Of a DNA stretch of 64,000 nucleotides, positions 41,362-52,938 are shown in pieces. Under the pieces are notes generated by a model. The model did not search any database. It saw only the letters and a list, made by a program, of their open reading frames with translations, and was not told the origin of the DNA. The translations under genes were made by a program, and so were the position numbers. The DNA comes from Drechmeria coniospora (lineage: Eukaryota > Ascomycota > Sordariomycetes > Hypocreales > Ophiocordycipitaceae), in the NCBI RefSeq assembly GCF_001625195.1, contig NC_054390.1, forward strand, positions 9,831,222 to 9,895,221. Reading direction: 5' to 3'. The first letter of the stretch is position 1; every line of letters starts with the position of its first letter.

Positions 41362-42707
41362 CGACCTCGCGAGGCAGGCCGTGTAAAAACAACAGGCGCA
41401 GCGCACGCGCAAGAGGCATGCCGTGCGTCGTTCTGGAGATGTGCTGTACATGTACGCGCCGTTTAATGACGAAATGACGAATCCGATGCCACTGCGAGGT
41501 GCTCCCACTGTGCTCTGTGCACTCGGTACGTGGACTGCATGCGGAGAGTGCGGGTGCTGACGGGCTGACGCACACCACCTGACGTACACCACCGCTGCAA
41601 GTGCATGTACTGAGCAGAAGCACTTATAGTTAGTGTTGGGTGTACCTACAACAAGTGTTAGTTGTTAAGTGTACCTACAACAATGCAATTCAGGTAAGCA
41701 CTTGACTACACCTACAGGTAGTAAGTCAGCACTTGAGTACCAGGTAAGTTGGACTTTTTGATGTGATTCAACATGCACGAGGGGTATTAATAGCAAGTAC
41801 GGAGTACGGAGTACTATTTACTCACTTGGGTACAGAGTGATGCAACGACGTAATAACAGGTGTCGATGCTGCAAGGAGCACGAGTACTTGTCGCCGGTTG
41901 GCCATTGACTTTCGCCGCCTGTTGCGGTGCGGCAGACGCCAGCAATGCAACGCAAAACGACTGCATCACGAGCACTACACCGCACTCCGTACAGTACTTG
42001 CTCGACACGTTGAAGCGTACGTGGATGATGGAGCTTTCGCTGTACGGCGACGCACACGCACGCACACACGCAGGTAACTTGTATACTTTGACAGGCGCCT
42101 CCGCCAGGCCGCCGGCCCGCTAGAGCGACCGCTGGACGATGGCGGGTTAGTTTTGGGTACTACTCGTATCTACAGTGTGTCAGTAGGTACTGGGTAGGTA
42201 CCTAGCCCCGACACCTACACACCTACACCCCGACTCCTACAGTGCAGTGCACCACTGTTATTTGGATCCGCAGACGCTGGTGCAAGGAGCTTGCCCGCGT
42301 CCTACAGGGGCGGGGTGCCGGCTGCCACCCACCAATGCCTGCTGCTGGATAGCGCCCGCTGCAGTGCATTGCGTGCCGGCGACATCATTGGCCGTGGATG
42401 GCTGCCTGGATGGCTGCCTGGAACCTTCTCCCCTCCCCTCCCTCCTCCTCCCCTCCCTCCTCCTCCCGGCCTCAGCCTCTGTCGGCTCGTCGAGATCATC
42501 CCCCCCCGTCTCGAACCTTTATTCGTCCGTCGTGGTGGCACAAGCCACCTTCTCGTCACGCCCGTCGATCGTCGGCGGACCGAGCGAGCCCATTGGGCCT
42601 CCGTGACCATGGAATGCCTTGAGCCGGCTTGCGGTCCGTCGTCCGTCTCAAACACCGTCTCACTCACCGCCCCCTCAAACGATCGAGAACGGCTGCCGCC
42701 GCGTCGA
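41362..42707. other. Intergenic stretch, GTAC-rich in the middle
   Basis: ggagtacggagtac-type words occur at 41740-41830 and 41980-42010, and a ctacaacaa(g/t)tg(t/c) repeat at 41640-41690. A ccctccctcctcctc tract lies at 42430-42470. No gene is recognised. Confidence 0.55.
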
Positions 42708-42715
42708 CTATAAAT
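42708..42715 (+). promoter_or_regulatory. TATA box of the SnoaL-FMO gene
   Basis: CTATAAAT lies about 105 bp upstream of the ATG at 42819. Confidence 0.5.
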
Positions 42716-42818
42716 CATCGTGCAGGAACTCCCGTCGACGGCTCCAACCCGCATTCGCCCTCCCCGGCTCCCCTCGTCTTGCTCAACGACCGTCGAAGCG
42801 GACACGACGACACCATCC

Positions 42819-44791
42819 ATGGCCACTCCAGCTGTTGCCCAGTTCCCCTCGATCCAATGGGTCCCGGGTTCCTCCAACGTGACCGTTGCCCAGTTCCCCG
42901 CCGCTTCCGAGCCCGGAGAGGTCGACCCCGTCGTGCAGGCGGCTCTCGTCGTCGAGGCACTCGATGAAGCCGTCGCCAGGGCCGACTACGAGGCCGTTGC
43001 CGACCTCTTCACGGCCGACGGCTACTGGCGCGACCATCTCGCGCTGACGTGGACGTTCCGGACGGTCCAAGGAAGCGGGGGAATCGTCAGCCTTCTCCAG
43101 TCGTCGGCCAAATCCATGGATGGATTCCGACTGCGGCGTGTGCGTCTCGATGCCCGGTCGACGTCGAGGAAACCGGCCGTCGTCCCCATGAACGGCAAGG
43201 CAACCGTGCTCGGGATCCATGCGTTCCTCACCTTGGAGACGGCCGTCGGAACCGGCCGAGGCACGGTCCGTCTCGTCCTCGAGAAGGGAAAGTGGAAGAT
43301 TTTCACCCTCTACACCTCCCTCTGCGAGCTCACGGGCCACGAGGAGATGACCGAGGGTCGCAGGCCGCGCGGCGTCGAGCACGGTGGCATGCCCGGTAGG
43401 GAGACGTGGGCCGAGAGGAGACGGGCCGAGGCCGACTTTGACGCCGTCGACCCGACTGTTCTCGTCGTCGGTAAGCACGGCCGCCGGCAGGTTCCGTTCG
43501 ATCGAGTTTCCCTCCGCTGACGAGCGTCATCCCCCCCCATTAAGGTGCCGGACAGGCTGGCCTATCCATCGCCGCGAGGCTGAAGATGCTTCAGGTCGAC
43601 ACCCTCGTCATGGACCGAAACGATCGAGTCGGCGACAACTGGCGGAAGCGCTACCGACAGCTCGTCCTTCACGATCCCGTCTGGCTGGACCACATGCCCT
43701 ACGTCAAATTCCCCGATTGCTGGCCCATCTTCACGCCCAAGGACAAGCTGGCCGCCTTTCTCGAATCCTACGCCGACCTCTTGGAGCTCAACGTCTGGAC
43801 CAAGACCGAGCTCGGCAGCACCAGATGGGACGGCGACAAGGGCGTCTGGGCCGTCACGGTGACCCGCACGTTCCCCGACGGTTCGAGCCGGACCCGAACC
43901 TTGCACCCGCGCCACGTCGTCCAGGCCACGGGCCACTCCGGGAAGCCCAACGAGTTCCCGCTCAAGGGAGCCGGAGGCTTCAAGGGCGACCTCCTCTGCC
44001 ACTCGTCCGAGTTTGAAAAGGCACGGACGGGCACCGAGGGCCGGAAGGCGGTCATCGTCGGCTGCTGCAACTCGGCGCTCGACATCGCGCAGGACTACGT
44101 CGAGAACGGGTACGATGTCACCGTGGTCCAGCGGTCGTCGACGGCCGTCGCCTCGTCCCGCGCCATCATCGAAATCGCCCTCAAGGGTCTCTACTGCGAA
44201 GATGGCCCTCCGCTGGAGGATGCCGACATGATGATGCAAGGTCTCCCGGCCGGCGTCCTCAAGGCGATCCACGTCCAGGTCACGGAGCGCCAGGTCGATC
44301 ACGACAAGGACATGCTCGAGGGTCTTCGGAAGGCAGGCTTCAAGACCGACAACGGGCCCGACGAGTCGGGCCTCTTCTTCAAGTATCTCCAGCGCGGCGG
44401 GGGCTACTACCTCGACGTCGGCGCCGCGCAGCTCATCGCCGACGGCACCATCAAGGTCAGGCACGGCCACGAAGCCTCCGAGGTTCTCCCCCACGGTCTC
44501 CGCCTCACCGACGGCTCGGAGCTCGAGGCGGACGAGATCATCCTCGCGACGGGGTTCCAGAACATGAAGTCGCAGGCGAGGTCAATCTTTGGCGACGACG
44601 TCGCCGACCGCCTGAACGAGGTCTGGGGCTTCAACGAGGAGGGCGAATGGAGAACCATGTGGCAGCGCAGCGGCCACCCGGGCTTTTGGTTTCACGGAGG
44701 CAGCCTCGCCTTTTGCAGGTACTACTCGAGACTGCTGGCGCTGCAGATTAAGGGGTTGGAGGAACGGCTGTACGAGGGCGACGAGACGTAG
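42819..44791 (+). CDS. Flavin monooxygenase with N-terminal SnoaL/NTF2-like domain, 632 aa, two exons
   Basis: Exons are 42819-43470 and 43545-44791; the 74-bp intron splits the first Gly of the FAD motif. Residues about 40-180 have the pattern of an NTF2/SnoaL-like fold (VVQAALVVEALDEAVARADYEAVADLFTADGYWRD is its first helix pair). The catalytic part starts VLVVGAGQAGLS (FAD), then NWRKRYRQLVLHDP, ATGHSGKP and HSSEF. VIVGCCNSALDIAQDY is the NADPH motif with the first Gly pair changed, and LATGFQNM the C-terminal motif. This plan is that of YUCCA-like flavoprotein monooxygenases common in fungi. The substrate is unknown. No signal peptide. The 3' end faces the FAD synthetase gene 218 bp away. 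Confidence 0.9.
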
Positions 44792-45009
44792 CTTCCGCGG
44801 CCCTCGCCCCGTCGCCTCGGCGTAGATGCTCTCATGCGGGGAATCCGTCGACGGCATGGCAAGCTTCTCGCATCGTCCCCGACGGGCGCTCCGTTGGCCT
44901 CTCGGGTCTCTCATGTGAAAAATGAGCGGTTGCGGAGATGGCAACGCACTCGGTCTATGCTCTATGCGACCGGCTCAATCAGAATGCTCATGTCCAAACT
45001 TGCACTGCC

Positions 45010-46222
45010 TCATCGGTCTCGACCCAGCCGTTCCTCGTCGTCGTCGGTTAACTCGTACGCCGGCCGGAATCCCTCGCCGCCGCCGCCGCCGCCGGCGGCC
45101 CTTTTCAAATGCGGGTTGGGATGGGTGTCCGTCCTTCCGCCGAGACTCGTGTAGCCCTGGCACGGTCAGCGAGGCGACCGACCTCACGACGCCATCGGCG
45201 CGAGGCGAGGGGCTTACCTGGTCGTACAGAGGGCAGTACGAAATGCCCAAGTGTCGGATGAACTGCTCGCGGTTAGCCTTTGGTGTCGCCGACGCCGAGC
45301 GAGCCTGCAGCCTCGCGGCTCGTGGGGGGTCGGAACCGACTCACGGCCCAGATTTCGGCTGTTCGGCGCAGTCCAGTCAGCAACTTCTGCTCGTCCGTCG
45401 TAGCCACGGCCCGCTTCTGGGTCGAGAGCCGGGGACGTACCGTAGTGCCAGTCAATGACGGGATGCACGCGCATAAAGGGCGGCCAGCCCGCGTCGGTGT
45501 GGTCGAAGTGGCTCAGCTTCTCGCCGTGCGGGTCGGTCCTCCTCGTGCCCACGAAAATGGCCCGTATGCTCGGGCGGTCCGCGAGGTACAGCTCGAGGGC
45601 GCTGCGCATGGGTATCGTGTATCGCGTCACCTGCAGGTGGTACTCGGCGGCCGACGAGGCGACAAAGGCATCCATTTCGGGGAACGGGTGGTCGGAGACG
45701 ACATAGACCGCCTGGAAGGTGTCGGGGAAGCGCGCCCCATCGGCCGCGGGTGCGTCGGACTCGGCATCCGACGCGGCGGGCATGCGTCGGGCGAGGCAGG
45801 CGAGGATGATGACGAGGAGCACGAGGCCTGGCCGAGATCAGCGGGGCTCGCCACCTCGAAGCGACGGAGCGTGGGGAGGGGAAGGGCGCGTACAATCCTT
45901 GCCGCCGTTGTACGAGAGGGAGATTTGGTCGGGTCTAAGGGACGACTTAACCACGCACAGCCAACGGACGATCGGGCGTGGGAGGGACGGACGAGTACTT
46001 GTCCAGCGCCTCGGCGACGACCTCGACGGAGGCACGCAGCCGAAGGCGGACGTTTCGAAGCAGCTCGCTCTCGGGCTCCTGGGCCAGGAATGCGTCGACC
46101 TTGGCTCCCATCCGGAGACAGACGTCGCGGAGAGGGCGGGCGGCGAAGTCGGATTTGGCGGGGGCCCCGTTCAAGGCCAGGTTGGCGGGCGGCGGAGCGT
46201 GCCGGCCGTCATCGTGTATCAT
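45010..46222 (-). CDS. FAD1: FAD synthetase (FMN adenylyltransferase), 285 aa, six exons
   Basis: Exons are 46222-45999, 45934-45894, 45827-45441, 45358-45345, 45262-45218 and 45156-45010; introns are 61-82 bp and the frame is kept. The enzyme belongs to the PAPS-reductase-like ATP pyrophosphatase family and makes FAD from FMN and ATP. Landmarks are LSYNGGKDC (81-89, the P-loop), [69 protein letters not shown] and a PAYEL end before an acidic tail. The fourth exon is only 14 bp (coding EIWA) but is required by the family. The length fits fungal Fad1 (about 280-310). The start at 46222 is the ATG nearest the conserved part; the first donor (GTACTC) is weak. A poly-Gly run (six residues) precedes the end. 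The protein is probably cytosolic. Confidence 0.88.
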
Positions 46223-46800
46223 GGCGAGCGGCGGGAACGGTTTGCCGCCGTCGTGGTGTTGGAGAAGCTGAGGACGGGGTCGTGTCCAGGACGGAGGGGG
46301 GTTGATGAGGTTCGGCAGGAGCGACGAGCGAGGGCCGCTGCATGGCAGTTGCCCCGCGAGGGCGGGTGCGGGAAGGGAAATTGCGGAGGAAGGAGCGATG
46401 GCGGCGTCATTACTCGCACCGCCGCGCCACGGCCAGACCGCCTGCGAGACGAGTCTTGGGCTGGCAGCGTCGGCTTCGCCCTTGTGCCGCATGCTCGGCG
46501 ACGGCGTAAAGGCAAACAAAGGTCACGGCATGGCGTAGAATGGCCGTCGTCAACAATGAGGTGGCGCGGCAATGAATGCATTTGGGTAGGATTTGAGGGT
46601 GCCACGACAGGAATGCAGCTTCGACATGCCCACGGGCGCTCGCTCGCTCGTCCATTCTAGGCAATGGCCGCTCGATCACATTGCGTCAAACTGCGCGGAG
46701 CGGCAGCGGTCCCGACGAGGGCGATGCACGTACGCTCCCCCGTTGTGCAGTAGAAATTCGACGAGGCCCCGCCAGCCGTGCGAAGGGTGACATGGCTGGA
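46223..46800. other. Upstream region of FAD1
   Basis: An open minus-strand frame continues 5' of the chosen FAD1 start as far as 46519, but its residues are low-complexity Pro/Ser and not family-like. No other gene is seen. Confidence 0.5.
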
Positions 46801-47545
46801 AATGTGCCGTTGAGACGCGAGCAAGTGTCGCGGGTCAGTGAGGCTCGAAGCGTTCCAGCCCGTTGGACAGCTCCTGCTGAAGAGGAACCATCTGGCTGTC
46901 CGGTACCAGCGTCCAGGTGCATGCAAAAGTATGTTACCCGGCATTAGAAGGTCACGCAACCCTCCAGGCGACTCTTGTGGTGGTCATTGGTGCCTGTGCA
47001 TTTTTCGGCAGGTAGTGAGTGCTACAGCACGCTCACGCCGAGAAATGCGAAATGTGCCGTTGAGACGTGCGCAAGTACCTGCTCTGGCTCATCCACTCGC
47101 GGGTCAGTCAGGCTCGAAAGGTTCCAGCCCGTTGGACAGCTCCGGCTCTCCGGCACCAGCGTCCAGGTGCATGCACAAGTAGGTTATCCGGCATTAGAAG
47201 GTCACGCAACCCTCCAAGCGACTCTGTGGTGGTCATTGGTGCCTGTGCGTGTTTTCGGCAGGCAGCGCTACAGCACGCTCACGCCGGGAACTGCGAAATG
47301 TGCCGTTGAGACGTGAGCAAGTACCTGCTCTGGCTCATCCACTCGCGGGTCAGTCAGGCTCGAATCGTTCCAGTCCGTTGGACAGGACCTGTTGAAGAGG
47401 AACCATCTGGCTTGGCTGTCCGGCACCGGCGTCCAGGTGCATGCACAAGTAGGTTATCCGGCGTTGGAAGGTCACGCAACCACCCAAGCGACTCTGTGGT
47501 GGTCCCTGGTGCCTGTGCTTGTTTTCAGCAGGTGGCGATAATACA
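46801..47545 (+). repeat. Tandem repeat of about 250 bp, three copies
   Basis: The unit starts aatgtgccgttgagacg (46801, 47051, 47297) and contains cgggtcagt.aggctcga, cgtccaggtgcatgca and gaaggtcacgcaac. The first two units are 250 and 246 bp. Small indels distinguish the copies. No unit-wide frame is shared. It resembles a satellite-type array. Confidence 0.9.
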
Positions 47546-48340
47546 GCACGCCCACGCGTAGAACTCTGGCGACGGGCCTGTGACTCGATACCGACTGACC
47601 GCCACATTCGGGCAAGGATTTACTTGCATGTCACTGCACCGGCAGGTCCACGCACAACTAGCCGGCACGGCATGCGGAGTGCCATCATCTGAATGCCCCT
47701 CTGAGCAGGGCCCGCCATGCACGACGGCGTACAGAGTTTGAGGTGTGCGTCGGTACGGCGGCGTGGCACAAGTGCACGAAGAGGTACAGAGTCTGAGGTA
47801 ACTGCGTCGGTAAGAGTTTGAGGTTACTGCGTCGGTTCGGCGGCGTGTCACAAGTGCACGAGGAGGTAAGAGTTTGAGGTAACTGCGTCGGTACGGCGGC
47901 GGCGTGGCACGAGAGCACGAAGAGGTACGGGGTATAAACATGAGAACGTGTAAAGCACATGAACTTGCAGACCAGAAATTCATCGCCACCACTGTCGTCA
48001 TGTGCGTACATGACGGGCAACACAGGCAAGTGCGTGCAGTGCTGTGATGCTTGCAGTACTTGCTTGCAGACAGGGCACGCCATAAGTATTGCATGCAATT
48101 TCATGTACAGTGCGGAGTATGCAAGTGAGGTAATCACTTGCACGCAAGTGCAGTGCAGTACAGTCGGTAAGCAGGTACCATCGGCTACTCGATCTTGTCA
48201 TTGGTCAACACCAAGTAGATTCGCGATTCTGTCCACGGCACCCCGTCCGTGCTGCCCGTGCGTAGCGGTGTGCACCTACTTGCAAGTAATTAGGCGGTCC
48301 ACGTAGGATATTCCTCCAGCGGCCTCCTCTCAGGCCGTTC
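47546..48340. other. Non-coding stretch with a local short repeat
   Basis: Between about 47735 and 47940 the words gaggtaactgcgtcggta, cggcggcgtg(g/t)cacaagtgcacga and agagtttgaggt recur three to four times. No gene is recognised. Confidence 0.5.
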
Positions 48341-48445
48341 AATGCCAACGACGAGAATGCCAACGACGAGAATGCCAACGACGAGAATGCCAACGACGAA
48401 AATGCCAACGGCGAGAATGCCGACGACGAGAATGCCGACGACGAG
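48341..48445 (+). repeat. 15-bp tandem repeat, seven copies
   Basis: The unit aatgccaacgacgag is repeated without gaps; later copies have g for a at one position. The frame stays open because the unit is a multiple of three, but the product (MPTTR repeats) shows no gene context. Confidence 0.9.
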
Positions 48446-51400
48446 GAGAGGCGACGAATGCCCCCCTTCAATGTTCTTCACCCGGGCGCCATGTCGATTC
48501 CATGGCCGTGCACGGTGCACGCACCTCTAGGTGGCGTAAGCGGTGCACGATGTCCTGCGCAGGCACGGCAGGTGCAGCCGGTCCGTCCCTCCTGCGGCCT
48601 CTTTGCTTGGCTGCAGCCGGAGCCCGCTACCGTCTCCCGGGCGGCAGGAGCACGAGCTCGGGGGTCTCGCAGGATGGAGGCGAGGCACGGCACTTGATGC
48701 TGTGCTGGCCATTCCACGCACCGGCAGCAGCGTTTGCGCATGCACGCCCTGCTGCCGACGTGCGGATGCTTTCGAGTCGGCAGCGTTTGCGCATGCACGC
48801 CGTACTGCCGGCATGCGGACGCATCCGAGTCGTTGCACGAGCAGCGGCGAGTGCATGGAGGCGGCGAGTGCAGACTGCTGGCAGTGCAGTGCGGAGTTCT
48901 GTGCATGCATTAGTACGCCGTATGCAAGAATTACGGTAATAAGTGTACTCGGTACTCGGTACTAGGTACTCGGTACTCGGTACTCAGTAATACTCAGTAC
49001 TCAGTACTCCGTGCTTGCATCGAACAACCTCGGCGGATAAAGCTTGCTGCAATGGCCATCATATGCTTGCACTTGCTTAGTTACTTCATTACCTACTACC
49101 TAGGTGCTTAACTGTGCTGACCAGTTTTGCTCTGCCAGGTAAAAATGCGAGGCAAGTTCATGGAGCAATGCCTCTGCACTCCATTCCTGCAAGGGCAAGT
49201 GAGTAAATGTGCCACCAGTATAATACAACCACCAGGAAATATACCGTACATCGTGCGTGCAATGCATGTACGTCCAAGCATGAAGCTGAGCGTCGGTGTC
49301 GGAAGCATTCACACACGTGCACTTCTTACATGCGAGCACCGTGCCTGCTGCACCTGCTGCTCACCTGCACCGCCGCGCGAGTGCCTGCTGCAAGCAATTA
49401 CCCGCACGCTACGGAGTGGCCACCACCAGCACAAGCAGGGCTTGCCGTGAGGACGGCGCTCGCCTTGGACGTGACGGACCGACAGGTTGCATCCGCTCGG
49501 CCGTGGCGACTCGCATTTGTCCTGCTAGGTAGGCTCGTTTGCAAGCATCGCGGCGAGCTCAGCACCTGCACGACATGTTGCATCCGCTCGGTCATGGCGA
49601 CTCGCATTTGCCCTGCTTGGTAGGCTCGTTCTCAAGCATCGCGGCGGCGAGCTCAGCACCTGCACTCCTATTCCGCACCCACGTGTACGGCGAAGCGTGA
49701 TTCCCGACACACAACAGTGGCGGTGCGCATGGTTGAGCATGACGAGCATGTCCGTCAAACGATGACTGGAAATTCATCGGGCACTCTCTGAGAAAATGCG
49801 CATGCATCTTGCTCGTCGCCGTCGCCGTCGTCTTTGTCGCATGCATGCCCGCCATCGTCTTCCCGCCGTCTTCGTCGCATGCATACCCGCCGCCGATTTC
49901 TCCACGTAACGTCGCTTTCATGCGAGAGCAGTACGAACAGGTACGTAGCCTTCACACCCACTCATGCTGGACTTGCCCCGAGCTCGGCGAGCTTCAAAGG
50001 TGAAAAATCATCGGGAAAAAAAACACATCATGACTTCGTTCCGATGCCATGATGCCCGGGACATCCCAGCACCGCAAGTGCGAGCACGAGTAATGCGTCT
50101 ACAGGCGCCAATGGCCAGTGGTGGGTGTCCGGAAAAGTGCCGGCAACCCCTAGCCGGCGACTAGTTTACTGGGTACCTACAGTACTAGGCACCTAGTAGT
50201 ACTTATGTCATGGGCAGTGCTGCGGCGGTAACCTGACAACGGACGACGCTCGCAGCTTCATCCTGGTTGAAACATGGCCGCCCAGGGGGGGAGGGGGGGA
50301 ACCATCAGGATGCTGCTAGCCCGTGTGGTGGTCGCCGCAAGGACTTGTATGGACACCTATGGGCTATAATAACACTACTCGTACTGCACTAGTTGCAACC
50401 ACAGTACCTACTCAAGTACGTGCTAGCACGGCCTGGGTACGAGTTGGCCAATGCGTGCTACGTACAGTAGGCATCACCTACGGAGTGCTTGGAGCCCTCG
50501 CAACAACGCTCGTACTTGCAGCCGTCGCCACCCGCCAATCATGGTCTCGCCACGAGTATACGAGTGGTCGCTCGTGGGCGGCGCTGCCTCGAGCTACGCT
50601 CCCTGTAATGGCCAGCACCCCTCCTACCACAGTACCCGCCCGGGATGCCCGCGGCCCTCCGTAGACGTACGGCGCCGCAACTTCAGCACGGCACTCACTG
50701 ATCGTCGGCTTGCATGGCTGCCGAGCATGCAGTACGGTGCAGGCGAGCAGGCCGCCGGCCTGTCCGCGGCTCAAGCTGCCTTGTCTCGTCATCCGCTGCG
50801 TCCTTGCCCGTTGCTTACCTGGTCCTCGCCGTACGGCGAACCAATACTCGTAAACGCGAGGTAAAGTACTTGCGAGCACGGTGAGTGTTGGTGTTCGTTA
50901 CTGCCCATGTGCTAAAAGTACAGTATTCGACTGCTTACTACTAGGTTCTAGGTATCCTTGCCGACGCCAATTCGCTCGCCTGTCGGTGCCGGTGCGCAGC
51001 ACAATCCATGTACTGTACACAATCCGAGTACTGTACACAATCCATGTACTGTACACAATCCATGTACTGTACACAATCCATGTACTGTACTGCTACGGAG
51101 TAGTAAGTAGGTACCTGCTTCTATCGCTCCGTACTCCGTACTCCAGCCTCTGTACTGCAAGTACTTGGCTGTCGTCGTACTGCGCTGGCCACCTCCCACT
51201 GCTGCGGTAGGCGTCTGCCAGGTAGTACCCGGCACCTGCATCAGGTACCTTCCTGGTAGTGGTAGGTACTTAGTAGTAATACCGTACGCTGCACATATGG
51301 TGCCGTTCACTGGTTGGAGCAGAGACGGACGATACGGGCACTCGGTGCTAAATTAAGCACCAACGCCTGTACGTTTGTTTGTTGCATGTACCGAGTGGCA

Positions 51401-52816
51401 AGTACTGTACCTATCATTGCTCCGTACCAGGTACTAGTGGCTGAGCACAAGTATGCTAGCAGCCCTCCGTACAGAGTACATCTGCTGTACTTGCCTGCCA
51501 GTCCATGTGCCGAGTGCCGTGCAGGGGGCAATTACTCGTGCTCGCCTGCTATGGCGCTATAGCACATTAAACTCCTCGGTGCCCCCGTACTCCGTGGCAA
51601 TGGTCGGATGCCCACTGTAGACTTTGCCCTGCGGCACGCCGGCTTGCACCGTGCACGGCGCCGTCCTGGCACGCACCGGCAAGGAGGTTGCGTGTCCAGC
51701 AGGCTCGCGACCGGGATGTGCACCAAACGTTCCACCGCCTATGCTGGTACGTCCCACCCACTAATCAAGTCGGAGCCCTGTAATTAGTTCAGTCGGAGCC
51801 CTGTAATTAATTCAGTCGGAGCCCTGTAATTCCCAACCGCCAGCTGGCTGCCGGGGAACACGAGTGCGTCGGTTGCGCGCTCTGCAGGTGCGTGCTTGCA
51901 TGTATCCTATGCTATTACCCGTACATCTGCTCCTGCTCCGTACTGTAGGTACTCCCTTCCCTGCTCGCTTCGCTTCCCCGCCTCTGCAACTGCTCGACAT
52001 CCTTGCATGGATGCCGCCTGTGCCGACGCGGAAGAAAAAAACCTCATCCTCCTCCGCAATCCTCGACGCATTACTCGTCGAATACGCCGCTGCTCATCGT
52101 CCTCGTCGTCGACGCCGCCCTCTGTCGCCGCCGTCCAAGTACGCTTCATGCTTGCCCCGCGAGCGGCCTCTGCTCCCCCGACGCATGAGGGCTCGTGGCG
52201 AGCGAGCCAGCCTACGTCAGGCGTGGCCTCTTGCTGCCCATCGTCGGCCGTAAGCTCACTCACCCCTTCCTCCCCTTGCGAGATGCAGAATCTCGGCTCC
52301 ATTTGCTCCGAGCTAATCTTGACCTTTCCAAGCCATGGCCGTCGTGGGCAAGGCTAGGACTAGCGGCCCTTTGCTGAGACGGGATGCCCACACCTCCTAC
52401 GCATCGACGACCAGCCCTCAAGGGGAGGTGGCACCTACCGTCGAGCTAGCTTCGCCCCTCGACCTTGGGGCGGATCACCCTATAATGCAAAAAGTCTGGG
52501 TGCTCGCATCCGCCTCATGCGTCGCACCCGTGAACACGGCACCTGCACCGCACCACCCTCGACGGCCCCGGCCGGGCCACGGGGACCAGGGAGGCGAGAA
52601 ACCAGCATGGCGAGCAAGACGAACCGCTCGAGGGGCCTTCGTGTCATGCACACGTGCGTACCTTGTTGCCCTTTCCGCCGCGGTACCGGTGCGGGAACCC
52701 GGCTGCATCCTCGTCCTCGTCCTCGTCCCCTTGCCCGCGTCGTATACGCCTATATCAGCATGTCGGTACCGTGCCCGTTGCCCGAGTCGCTTCGGCTTCT
52801 ACGGGGAGCATCGGCG
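48446..52816. other. Gene desert with several short tandem repeats
   Basis: No convincing gene is seen. Repeats: ggtactc-type run at 48945-49012; near-duplicate of ~120 bp containing ggtaggctcgtt, gttgcatccgctcgg and catggcgactcgcatttg at 49480-49660; 18-bp unit tactgtacacaatccatg, 4.4 copies at 51011-51090; 23-bp unit agtcggagccctgtaattag(ttc), 2.8 copies at 51768-51832. Many gtac words occur throughout 50160-51500. Confidence 0.65.
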
Positions 52817-52824
52817 TATATATG
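52817..52824 (+). promoter_or_regulatory. TATA box of the HET-C-like gene
   Basis: TATATATG lies about 120 bp upstream of the ATG at 52939. Confidence 0.5.
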
Positions 52825-52938
52825 GATGGCCCCCGGCCTCCCCCCGTCACCGTCCCATCCCGATCCCCCGCTCCATCACCGATCCGTTCACGACGCAACG
52901 CTTGGCTGGTGCTTGCCCGGAGCGCCGAGTACGTCGAC

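Noticed and set aside
48341..48445. Regular short repeats that could suggest a CRISPR array
   Set aside because: The 15-bp units are contiguous with no spacers, and the genome is eukaryotic.
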